Positions 24,405 through 32,023 of a stretch of 34,529 nt of DNA are shown here, one piece after another. The notes under the pieces were generated by a model. The model did no database searches, was not told the DNA's origin, and saw only the letters and a program-made list of their open reading frames with translations. Each line of letters starts with the position of its first letter. Position 1 is the first letter of the stretch. This stretch comes from Bacteroidales bacterium. GTDB taxonomy: Bacteria; Bacteroidota; Bacteroidia; Bacteroidales; P3. The translations under genes were made by a program, and so were the position numbers. The DNA lies in assembly GCA_017962665.1 (NCBI GenBank), contig JAGCUU010000007.1:1-34529 (forward strand). The letters run 5' to 3'.

Positions 24405-24465
24405 TCATTATTAGTTTGCTGATAATGAGTGGGAATAATCTTTCTGCCCACTCCGCAGGCCTGCG
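24405..24465. repeat. Three consecutive inverted repeats
   Basis: First, TCATTATTAG / CTGATAATGA with loop TTTG (one wobble). Second, GAGTGGG / CCCACTC with a 13-base loop (24427-24453). Third, the perfect palindrome CGCAGGCCTGCG (24454-24465). They could terminate the LTA-synthase-like transcript, but there is no strong T-run. Confidence 0.6.
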
Positions 24466-24680
24466 AGCCCGATGAGCAAACCGTTAACCTTTACTTATTG
24501 CGAAAACTATGGAAATTACGAAATGCACGAAAACCTTTCTTGAATCTGAATCTTCTTTTTCTTCTTTTTGAACAGGAATTGCACTAATAGCACGAATGGT
24601 ACGAATCCTCTTTGGTCACCTCAAAATCGCTAAAAAATAAAATAAAACTTACATATCACATCAAGCATCTAAAACCTTTA

Positions 24681-26567
24681 CTAAAGTCTGGCGGTTCGCT
24701 GATAGATATATTGGATAAGGGCCTTTGAAAACTCGGGGCTGTCCTTGGAAGGAGTACCGCTGACAGTGTCCGTCGCATAGTCAACGCAGTCGAAGCTGGT
24801 GACACCCGAAGGTTCTATCAGATTAAAAGCGTTCTTGTAGGCATGCATGGCAAAATGACGCAGACTCTGAAACTTCGGGCTGAACACATTGCGGCTAAAC
24901 GTAAACTGCGATGCGTCGATGCCCAACTGTGACAAAAGGGTTGCAGCTATATCGCTCTGGTTCAGTAATAAATCTACCTCACGAGGTTCCTTTATTGCAC
25001 CGCCAAACATCAGCAGTGGTATGTGCGCCACCACCGGGTCTCTGACCACCAGATTGCTCTGTGGATCGGAACAGCCATGGTCGGCAACGATGACTACAAG
25101 CAGGTTGTTCCATTGCGGTGTGTTGCGCAGCTTGTCGATGAGAACACCGATGCATGAGTCTGCATAGGCGAACGAATTCATTCTCTGGTTGGAGAGCTTC
25201 TGCATTGGGACTTCCCACGGCTCGTGGCTGCTGAGTGTAAGAATCACGTCGAACGTTGGGTTGTTGCCTTTTTTATTCATAAAGGAGAACGACTCAGGGA
25301 CAAGAGTGTAGGCGTCGGGCGAGCCCCAGCTGCTCAGCTTCTTGCTGTCGGGGAAAGCATCATATCCTATGATTTCATCGAAGCCAGTCTCAGTTAAATA
25401 TGCGCGCATGTTAGTGAAATCGATATCGCCTCCATACGTGAAACGCGTGGTGTAGCCTGCCTTGCGGAGTGTCTCTGCCAATGCCGGCAGTTTGCGACAT
25501 TTGTCGGTCATCTTCATCAGCGACGTTGTTGGCATACCCATCCAGCCGTTCAGGATGGAGACCATGCCGCGGTCAGTACGGAAATTATTGGCATAGCAGT
25601 TGTTGAAGCACACCGACTCGCGTGCAATTCGAGTGATGTTGGGCCCCACACTGTCGTTCATGGTCATATACCATCCGCCACCTTCCCAAACTATCAGCAG
25701 AATGTCGGGGCGCGTGGTGTTGAATAAAGTGTCAGTGATATTGCCGTCTGTAGCAAAGCAAGGGGCGACTATAGCCTCAGCCTCTTCGAATGTCATGAAA
25801 TTGAATTCATGTTCAAGATCCTCTGCCTTGAAAAGCGAGTGAATCATATTGAACAGAGGGTTGAGGGCTGAATGGTTGCAGAAATTATACTTGGAAAAAT
25901 AGACGTAGGAAGGGTTTGCAGTCGACTGGGTGACACTGCATCTCATTCCAAGGAATATTAGTCCGCCGACAAGCAGAAAAAATAGAGCAAACCATTTGTT
26001 GCGAAATTTAGGGAGTACGGTTTTGTACTTCGACGTGTTCGTCACATGTCGGAGAAGGTTTTTCTCCTGTTTTGTTTTTTTGGAAATGAGAGGTGACGTG
26101 GCGTGACACAGACGTTTGAAGTAGTGCCATGTAATAGCAGCGATGGCAATGACACCAGCAATGATGGCCCACCAATTCACGCTTGCCAGCATGTCTTTCG
26201 GCTTGGCTGCATAAATCAGTTCGTTTGCGTCAAGCTTGGCTCCCCAGAAAGAATAGAGGATGCAGTCGGCAATGAAGATGACCGACATCAGCAGTGCAAC
26301 AATAAAATAGTATGGCTTCAAAGCCTTTAGTATGTTGAACGGCTTGACAAAGCAGCTGACAATTACGATTATGAATGGAATAATAAGAATGTAGCACGCT
26401 GTCGCCGAGTCGAGACTCAACCCATGCCACAGGACAGCGACACAGCTACTGAAAGGAGCATCACCGGCATAACCGATGTTCACGAGCATGAAAACTATCT
26501 TCTGGGTGACAAAGACAAGCAGCAAGGTGATGTATAGTCGAAGCAGTATTATCAGACGCTCTTTCAT
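24681..26567 (-). CDS. LTA synthase-like sulfatase-fold membrane enzyme
   Basis: The 628-residue protein has five to six transmembrane helices in the first 210 residues, then an extracytoplasmic alkaline-phosphatase-fold domain. Metal and catalytic residues fit the LtaS family: E295 in LIVWEGGG, nucleophile T331 in NFRTDRG, D380/D382 in YGGDIDF, and D496-H497 in VADHG. Gram-negative relatives transfer phosphoglycerol or phosphoethanolamine to envelope glycans or lipids. I chose ATG 26567; an upstream in-frame GTG at 26612 gives a 643-residue version. The gene is not clearly tied to its neighbours. No consensus promoter was found upstream. Confidence 0.88.
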   Translation of the reverse strand: MKERLIILLRLYITLLLVFVTQKIVFMLVNIGYAGDAPFSSCVAVLWHGLSLDSATACYILIIPFIIVIVSCFVKPFNILKALKPYYFIVALLMSVIFIADCILYSFWGAKLDANELIYAAKPKDMLASVNWWAIIAGVIAIAAITWHYFKRLCHATSPLISKKTKQEKNLLRHVTNTSKYKTVLPKFRNKWFALFFLLVGGLIFLGMRCSVTQSTANPSYVYFSKYNFCNHSALNPLFNMIHSLFKAEDLEHEFNFMTFEEAEAIVAPCFATDGNITDTLFNTTRPDILLIVWEGGGWYMTMNDSVGPNITRIARESVCFNNCYANNFRTDRGMVSILNGWMGMPTTSLMKMTDKCRKLPALAETLRKAGYTTRFTYGGDIDFTNMRAYLTETGFDEIIGYDAFPDSKKLSSWGSPDAYTLVPESFSFMNKKGNNPTFDVILTLSSHEPWEVPMQKLSNQRMNSFAYADSCIGVLIDKLRNTPQWNNLLVVIVADHGCSDPQSNLVVRDPVVAHIPLLMFGGAIKEPREVDLLLNQSDIAATLLSQLGIDASQFTFSRNVFSPKFQSLRHFAMHAYKNAFNLIEPSGVTSFDCVDYATDTVSGTPSKDSPEFSKALIQYIYQRTARL

Positions 26568-26665
26568 AATCAATATTTTGTAAAGTTCTAACTTCCCCTG
26601 AAATAGGTTCACTCCATTAAGTCTCGAGTCACAGCAGACAGATTTGGGAAGGTCAAACTGATATT

Positions 26666-26840
26666 TTATTCAGCTACAAGGTAGTCGCCTACCGTCATGG
26701 TGTCGCGGTACATCATTATTTCCTCATCCAACGTCGGTCATGTAGCATATACCGATTTCGAGCGTTCTGGCCCGTTGTTTCAGGTATTGTTCAGGCGAGA
26801 GAAACTGTTGTCCCTGCTTTTTCTGTTTCTTTTTTGCCAT
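26666..26840 (-). pseudogene. Broken fragment of a conserved small protein
   Basis: A 38-codon frame from ATG 26840 reads MAKKKQKKQGQQFLSPEQYL then KQRARTLEIGICYMTD before a stop at 26724. In another frame, EEIMMYRDTMTVGDYLVAE ends at 26666. The first part looks like the N terminus of a roughly 200-residue Bacteroidota hypothetical protein; the second looks like a C-terminal end. I infer an internal deletion with frameshift. The match is from memory and needs a database check. Confidence 0.5.
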
Positions 26841-26853
26841 GGTTTAGTCGTGT

Positions 26854-26997
26854 TTATTTGTTCAAGTCTTTCCCAACTTCCTGCAGCAACCTCGCCCACT
26901 TCTCATCCTCTCGCTTGTAGCTTATGAATGCGTAGTATTCTTTATTGTCGTCCATTCTGTGGTTTATATAGTTCTGCCAGAAGAATTTTTCAATCAT
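26854..26997 (-). pseudogene. Remnant of a TIR-domain gene
   Basis: A 47-codon frame contains MDDNKEYYAFISYKREDEKW, the characteristic start of Bacteroidota TIR proteins (YxxFISYxxxD), then ends after ARLLQEVGKDLNK. A TIR domain needs about 130 residues, so this cannot fold. The ATG may be at 26955 rather than 26997. It resembles what the start of the TIR-WD40 gene at the right end of the window should look like, though that N terminus is outside the window. Confidence 0.6.
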
Positions 26998-27070
26998 CTA
27001 AGGGCATTCCCCCGTGTTCCTTGATAACGCCCATTAGCTCATTTCTTTGTGGAATTAGATTTGCTATTAC
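26990..27070 (-). pseudogene. Possible C-terminal gene fragment
   Basis: A 26-codon open stretch ends RNELMGVIKEHGGMPLDD then stop, and is closed by a stop codon upstream. It reads like the tail of a protein but I cannot name it. It overlaps the start of the TIR remnant. Confidence 0.3.
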
Positions 27071-27102
27071 CTAATTATTCTTTCCAATTAATTGAAGCTT
27101 TT

Positions 27103-27783
27103 TCAAAAAACGTAATAGCATATTCTTTTAAAAATTGGAATGGCTCCAGTTCCATAATCTCCATAGTATTCGTAATCTCCAACCTTTTTATATTTTTCAT
27201 CATGTACTTCTCCCATTATATATTCCACCCGTTTTTCTACATGATGTAGAACATCTATTGGATTATAGTTGTTTTTTGAACATTCAACAACATTGCTTGG
27301 CGCTATTTCATATCTGAAATTACATACGCATTTGGGCTGGATATAGTTATTATTCCCCCCTCTATCGACATCTGAATACAATTTACAAAAAACTGTTTGA
27401 GCATCTCCTTGAGCATATAGAAGATAAAAGAAGTCGCCATTATTTGAACTCCATCTTGTTAAATCTAATTGTTTTATTATAGGTTTGCTTTGAACATTTT
27501 TTTGGACAAATTCTTCAATATGGACATTTTCTGTTTTCTGAAAGCCAGCTTTACTCAATCGAAGATAGAGCTTTTTTGTTTCATTATTAAAATCACCATT
27601 ACCATACTGAACCGTATCCACATAAATATACAATGGATATTTCCCACCAAATGCAATTATCGGGGTCGCATCACTTCCACAGCAATAATAGTATAGACTA
27701 TTTGCCATTAACTCACGGCTGCTATCATTATTTACTCCTTGATTAATGATATTGAAAATAAGATCTTTTGTTATCGTAATCAT
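27103..27783 (-). CDS. AT-rich gene of unknown function
   Basis: The 226-residue protein (from ATG 27783, MITITKDLIFNIINQG) has no signal peptide or membrane helix. It is rich in aromatic residues, for example YPLYIYVDTVQYGNGDF, GDFFYLLYAQGDAQTVFCKLY and KVGDYEYYGDYG. I do not recognise the family. The open frame extends to 27906 and would overlap the next gene. Base composition is lower in GC than the housekeeping genes at the left end, which suggests acquisition. It lies 107 bases downstream of the other unknown gene. Confidence 0.6.
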   Translation of the reverse strand: MITITKDLIFNIINQGVNNDSSRELMANSLYYYCCGSDATPIIAFGGKYPLYIYVDTVQYGNGDFNNETKKLYLRLSKAGFQKTENVHIEEFVQKNVQSKPIIKQLDLTRWSSNNGDFFYLLYAQGDAQTVFCKLYSDVDRGGNNNYIQPKCVCNFRYEIAPSNVVECSKNNYNPIDVLHHVEKRVEYIMGEVHDEKYKKVGDYEYYGDYGTGAIPIFKRICYYVF

Positions 27784-27890
27784 AGTTAAATATTGGATTG
27801 ATAGTTTTCTAAAAAAGAATAAAACACTACTCTGAATTCTTTTTTTTGATGTATTTCTGAATGCGTTACGGCGTCCCACGATGCATACCT

Positions 27891-28514
27891 CTAAGATGTT
27901 GCCCATTGCGAATTAATGTCGAACTCGTGAGACAGCAGGTCGACCAAATGCATCAAATACTGGCTGACACGTCTGCGCATAAGCATACGACAAGCCCATA
28001 CAGTGTGCTCTATTAAGGCATGATAATATTTGATTACGTCATTGTCATTGCTACCAGTCACACGTTCCATAAATGTAACCTGCTTTGCCGCTGCATATAG
28101 TTCGCGCAACTCAGCGTTGTCATACATTGGGGTTGGCACAAAACATAGTTGTTTTCGAACGAAATGATGCATATTTTCAAAAGCCTTATTCAAGTCCTTC
28201 TGAGCTTCTTTCCGATCACAATACCGACCTGTCAATGTTTTCACGTTGTCAATGACTGTCTTTTCAATTGCCTCGGACTTCTCCGCCAACAATTCATTAC
28301 CATAAGTAATAAATTCATTTAGAATCCGGTGCTTAATATCAATTTCTATCTCCTTGTCCACAGTCTTTCCGAGTGCAACAGCACCTTGAAAATAGTCAAT
28401 ATCAATATCGTTTAGTTTCTTCAGCATCAGTTTGTAGGGAGAATCAACATCGTACAATACCGGTCCTGCGATGGTTTCGAAAAAAGCCTTTGGTGATAAT
28501 TCTATGTCTTCCAT
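27891..28514 (-). CDS. All-helical protein of unknown function
   Basis: The 207-residue protein is predicted to be almost wholly alpha-helical, with no signal peptide or transmembrane helix. Possible conserved features are HHFVRKQLCFVPTPMYD near the middle and EHTVWACRMLMRRRVSQYL near the end. I do not recognise the family. A -7 box lies 22 bases upstream of the ATG. It precedes the AT-rich unknown gene and the two may be a pair. Confidence 0.65.
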   Translation of the reverse strand: MEDIELSPKAFFETIAGPVLYDVDSPYKLMLKKLNDIDIDYFQGAVALGKTVDKEIEIDIKHRILNEFITYGNELLAEKSEAIEKTVIDNVKTLTGRYCDRKEAQKDLNKAFENMHHFVRKQLCFVPTPMYDNAELRELYAAAKQVTFMERVTGSNDNDVIKYYHALIEHTVWACRMLMRRRVSQYLMHLVDLLSHEFDINSQWATS

Positions 28515-28854
28515 TTTTGTTATTTCAAATCTGTTGCAAATATATGCATATTTCTTATAATATTCCCAGACTTACAAAAAATATGATTCATTGTTGTATA
28601 CAAAGTTTTTATTGTCAATTATCTAAATGTATAAAGATTACGGGGGGATAAATATCAGTTAATGCTTATTAGAAGAGAATTCGTGGTATTCTTTAACTTG
28701 GTTCGTTTTGTGGTTAATCGTTTTTTTCTAGTTCTGCGGGTGATGTTGCTACTTTATCAAAAACTTGTGACAGATGCATGGAGGAATGTGAGGAAATATT
28801 GTGTGTATAAAAGTTCATGTCCACATTGTCCTGTCCTGTTAGTTATCATATGAA
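28515..28854. other. 340-base non-coding AT-rich stretch
   Basis: It holds the promoter just described near its left end. A 63-codon plus-strand frame (28662-28853) is present but is not supported by any recognisable domain or start signal. No hairpin terminator for the CHAT gene was found. Confidence 0.45.
28537..28544 (-). promoter_or_regulatory. -7 box of the unknown gene pair
   Basis: The minus strand reads TATATTTG followed by C, 22 bases before the ATG at 28514. No TTTG at the usual spacing upstream. Confidence 0.5.
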
Positions 28855-31800
28855 TTAAAATGCATCAAGCAATATAAAAGCAGCCCAAAATATGGGGTCT
28901 TCCCAACCTTTTGTCCCTCGTACCTTCCGCTTGGCTATTTCCAGTGCGTCATGCAGATTTGTACCGTTGGCCCAATTGCGATAGAATTCGCTCATCAAAA
29001 CACAGGTGGCTTTGTCGTCCACTTTCCACAATGACATCAGTATAGACTTTGCACCAGCCTTCTTGAAACCTCGCTGCAAGCCAAACACGCCATCGCCATT
29101 TACAGCACCTTTACCTGTCTCACAGGCTGAAAGTGAAATTAATTCTAATCCACGCAAATCCAATTCTTCAATTTCTCGGGCTGATAGGACTCCATCTTCC
29201 ACACCCACAGGGATATCTTCGCCAAATCTTCTATTGTCGGCTCCGGCAAAGTATAGCCCGCTACGGTCAAGAGCACTTTCAAAATCCGATACATGTGATT
29301 CCTCGTCATAGAACCCATGGGTTCCTATATGGATTATTCGTTTTCTTTGTCCACTCAAAGCCTTGAATGAGGCTTCGGTCCCGTTAGCCTCACTAAACCG
29401 TTTCACGGTCATTTTTTTATTCAACGCATTGGTAATACTGTCAGCCTCTTCCAATGTCCCTTTCAGGTAATCAAGCTCCGTCAATGCGGCGCGTTTCCCT
29501 TCGGTTACTGTCAGTAAATCAGTTTCCGACTTCTCATACTTCTTTGCATCTTCGCGCATCTCGGCTACGGAGGCGTCGTAACGCAGACCGCCATAAACAA
29601 CTGCATCATGGCCTTCTTGATTATTGTCTCTGATGGCCAGCCAGCGGGTCGATGACACACGGTGAAGCTTACGAGAAGCAGTTTCTACAAATTCGCCATT
29701 TTGAAATGTGGCTGATTCTATTGGCAATTGATATAGAATAGCCGTTGGAGCGAAGTAGATATCATGTATAGACAAACCAATATATTCCAATATCGGCTGC
29801 CACACAAGCGTTCCGATTTGGTTTTGTTTCTGTCGCAGTTCCGACTCGTAGACGAGGGGAATAAAGTGGACGTGAGGTTTGTCTGGCAGAAGAACCAAGG
29901 CACCAATTTTTGTAAGGTTATCTTTCCCTGGATAGTCAACAAACTCCACCGCTGCACATTCTGCAGGCAAATGAGCTTTCACATCTTTCACCCCGACTTT
30001 CAGAAAATCCATAAACTGATGCATGCTGCTGGCTTGTGTCCCCAATTGCCGTTCGATTCGATCGGCCTCTGTCAATGCCTTCTCGCCCTCCGCTGGGGAC
30101 GTTTGAGGATCAAGAAACTTTTTGCGCAGAGCCCGTATTTTCTCGAAAGCGTTCTTCAAAGTGGCATCACCCGATATGGCTCTCCGTAGTTCACTCTCTG
30201 CCGTCAGCAATAGACCTTTTGCAAGCAACTGTTCTTCATACAATGCGTCTGTATACTCGCTTTCAAAGTCAGACAGCCCATCGGCAAATACGGCCATCTT
30301 ACGCATATTGTCGCTGAATCGTTTCCAATATGTCGCTCTCTCAGTTGTTGTCAGGTATGCAAAATTGTGCACCACATTGTTTCGTACGATATCAAAGCAG
30401 TGCGCCATGTCGTTCAATGAACGTTCTTTCTTTCCGCATATAGCAGATGTGTTGGCACGCAGGTCGTAGGCATCCAGTGTCTCTGTATGCAATGGACCAT
30501 AAAAGTCTTCCGTTACGGTCACACAGCTGTCTGCCGCCTCCATAGCCTCCACCTTTTTTCCTTCATGCTGGTATATCACAGATAGTCTATACCAAGCGGT
30601 GGCCTTCGTTTTTTTTCCAACCTCTCCGATTTGATTCATACATGTCAAAGCCCTCAACCCATCTTCTTCTGCACCGGTATAGTCTTTCATCTTCATTTTG
30701 GCGTTGCTGAGACTGCTATAGCATTCGCACAACAAGTCCATCATTACCTCGTCATTCCGTTCAATATCCTTCGCTAAAACGGATAATGAATCAACACCTT
30801 CTTGAAACCGACCATTGGCAACGAGTTTCATTCCATTAGTCAATCGTACAGTTGCTTTAATACGGTGATCGGTCTGTTTATGTTCATATTTTTGTCCTCT
30901 TTCTGCTATCAGTCTATCCCTTTTAGCTTGCTGTGCTTCGGATTCGATTTTGCATTCGCGACTGTTTTTCTCCCAGAGTTTCCTCATCTCCTCATTTGGG
31001 ACATACCGTGTATATAGACTTGCCAGCTCGTTGGCAGCCATCAGGGCTGTATGCATTATGCCGGATTTTTTGCTGAGGGTATATCCTTCCTCCAATAGTT
31101 TTAATGCATCGTTGTATCGATCCTCATCTCTCGCCATTTGTCCCAATCGATATGATGCCTCTCCTACATATTGCATCAAGGTATCATTTGTTCTACCAAT
31201 GGTTTTTACCTCATTCAGCAGACGTTTGGCTTCTTCTTTTTTGCTCAAATCTATAAGACACATCGCTCGGTTCAGTTTTGAATTCAATGCCTTGTCTTGT
31301 TTCTGTGCAAGCAAAAAATGTTTTTCGGAGCGTTTGTATAATTCAATCGCCTCTTGCAAATGAGGTTTGCTGTTCGACAATTCCCTTGCCTCACGTTCAA
31401 ACAAGTATCCAGCCCATTTGTTGGCCTCGTAATAAGGCTTGCTTTCCGGCTGAGCCATCTTCAGAGCATGACTTATGTGCTCTTTTGCCATCTGATATTG
31501 CTCTTGGGCAATCAATTTTGTCACAATATGAGACTCCTTTATGGCAATTGTATTATTAATAAATGGAATCCGAAGCTGCAACCGCGGCGATGCAGTGTCC
31601 AGATGAGCCAGCATTCGCTCTAGACATGCAATCTCATACTCCAGTTCTTCTTCTGTTTTGTCTTCCTCTTTTTTGTTGTTGTATTTATTGAAATCCAAAT
31701 TGATGTTGTTTACAGTCACCATATCGCGGTGCCCTTTGATAAGAGATTCTATCATCAAAATCAACGAATCATTTTTTGCGACACCCTTTTGCAGCATCTG

Positions 31801-31986
31801 ACTTTCAATACTGTCAAAATAAGCTATAGCCATAGTGTGGTACTTGTTTTCCTGCACGTAATCATTCTGCTTTTGATATTTATTAATCTGTGCCGACAAA
31901 TAGTTGTACCGAGTGTCTTGACCTTGTCCGAGAACAGTGAGGGGTAAGAGTATCAATATTAAGCAAGGTATCAATATTCTTTTCAT
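28855..31986 (-). CDS. Second secreted TPR-CHAT protein
   Basis: The 1043-residue protein has a signal peptide (MKRILIPCLILILLPLTVLG), many TPR-like helices over about 25-560, a helical linker, and a C-terminal CHAT domain. The catalytic dyad is H890 in IIHIGTHGF and C955 in LISLSACETGKG, followed by VFGLQRGFKKAGAKSILMSLW. It shares architecture with the CHAT protein at 18-20 kb but is longer in the TPR part. The gene starts 37 bases after the TIR-WD40 gene on the same strand, so they are probably cotranscribed. Substrate unknown; the TPRs may hold the target or an activator. Confidence 0.9.
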   Translation of the reverse strand: MKRILIPCLILILLPLTVLGQGQDTRYNYLSAQINKYQKQNDYVQENKYHTMAIAYFDSIESQMLQKGVAKNDSLILMIESLIKGHRDMVTVNNINLDFNKYNNKKEEDKTEEELEYEIACLERMLAHLDTASPRLQLRIPFINNTIAIKESHIVTKLIAQEQYQMAKEHISHALKMAQPESKPYYEANKWAGYLFEREARELSNSKPHLQEAIELYKRSEKHFLLAQKQDKALNSKLNRAMCLIDLSKKEEAKRLLNEVKTIGRTNDTLMQYVGEASYRLGQMARDEDRYNDALKLLEEGYTLSKKSGIMHTALMAANELASLYTRYVPNEEMRKLWEKNSRECKIESEAQQAKRDRLIAERGQKYEHKQTDHRIKATVRLTNGMKLVANGRFQEGVDSLSVLAKDIERNDEVMMDLLCECYSSLSNAKMKMKDYTGAEEDGLRALTCMNQIGEVGKKTKATAWYRLSVIYQHEGKKVEAMEAADSCVTVTEDFYGPLHTETLDAYDLRANTSAICGKKERSLNDMAHCFDIVRNNVVHNFAYLTTTERATYWKRFSDNMRKMAVFADGLSDFESEYTDALYEEQLLAKGLLLTAESELRRAISGDATLKNAFEKIRALRKKFLDPQTSPAEGEKALTEADRIERQLGTQASSMHQFMDFLKVGVKDVKAHLPAECAAVEFVDYPGKDNLTKIGALVLLPDKPHVHFIPLVYESELRQKQNQIGTLVWQPILEYIGLSIHDIYFAPTAILYQLPIESATFQNGEFVETASRKLHRVSSTRWLAIRDNNQEGHDAVVYGGLRYDASVAEMREDAKKYEKSETDLLTVTEGKRAALTELDYLKGTLEEADSITNALNKKMTVKRFSEANGTEASFKALSGQRKRIIHIGTHGFYDEESHVSDFESALDRSGLYFAGADNRRFGEDIPVGVEDGVLSAREIEELDLRGLELISLSACETGKGAVNGDGVFGLQRGFKKAGAKSILMSLWKVDDKATCVLMSEFYRNWANGTNLHDALEIAKRKVRGTKGWEDPIFWAAFILLDAF

Positions 31987-32023
31987 TATTATGGCGTTTA
32001 CTTTCTGAATATTTTTTTTGTAT

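Larger units (their letters stand above)
24248..24680. other. 433-base non-coding region with stacked hairpins and CGAA-rich repeats
   Basis: No gene was found. The left part holds the promoter of the leftward run. Three inverted repeats follow at 24405-24465. The right part (about 24512-24612) contains short repeated units such as ACGAAATGCACGAAA and TAGCACGAATGGTACGAAT, like the noncoding CACGAAT repeats scattered in Bacteroidota genomes. Confidence 0.55.

Noticed and set aside
24454-24465. CGCAGGCCTGCG as a recombination or attachment site
   Set aside because: No integrase, transposase or target duplication is present in the window.
28662-28853. 63-codon plus-strand frame with CPHCP motif
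   Set aside because: No homology recognised, no start signal, and isolated on the plus strand; probably chance.
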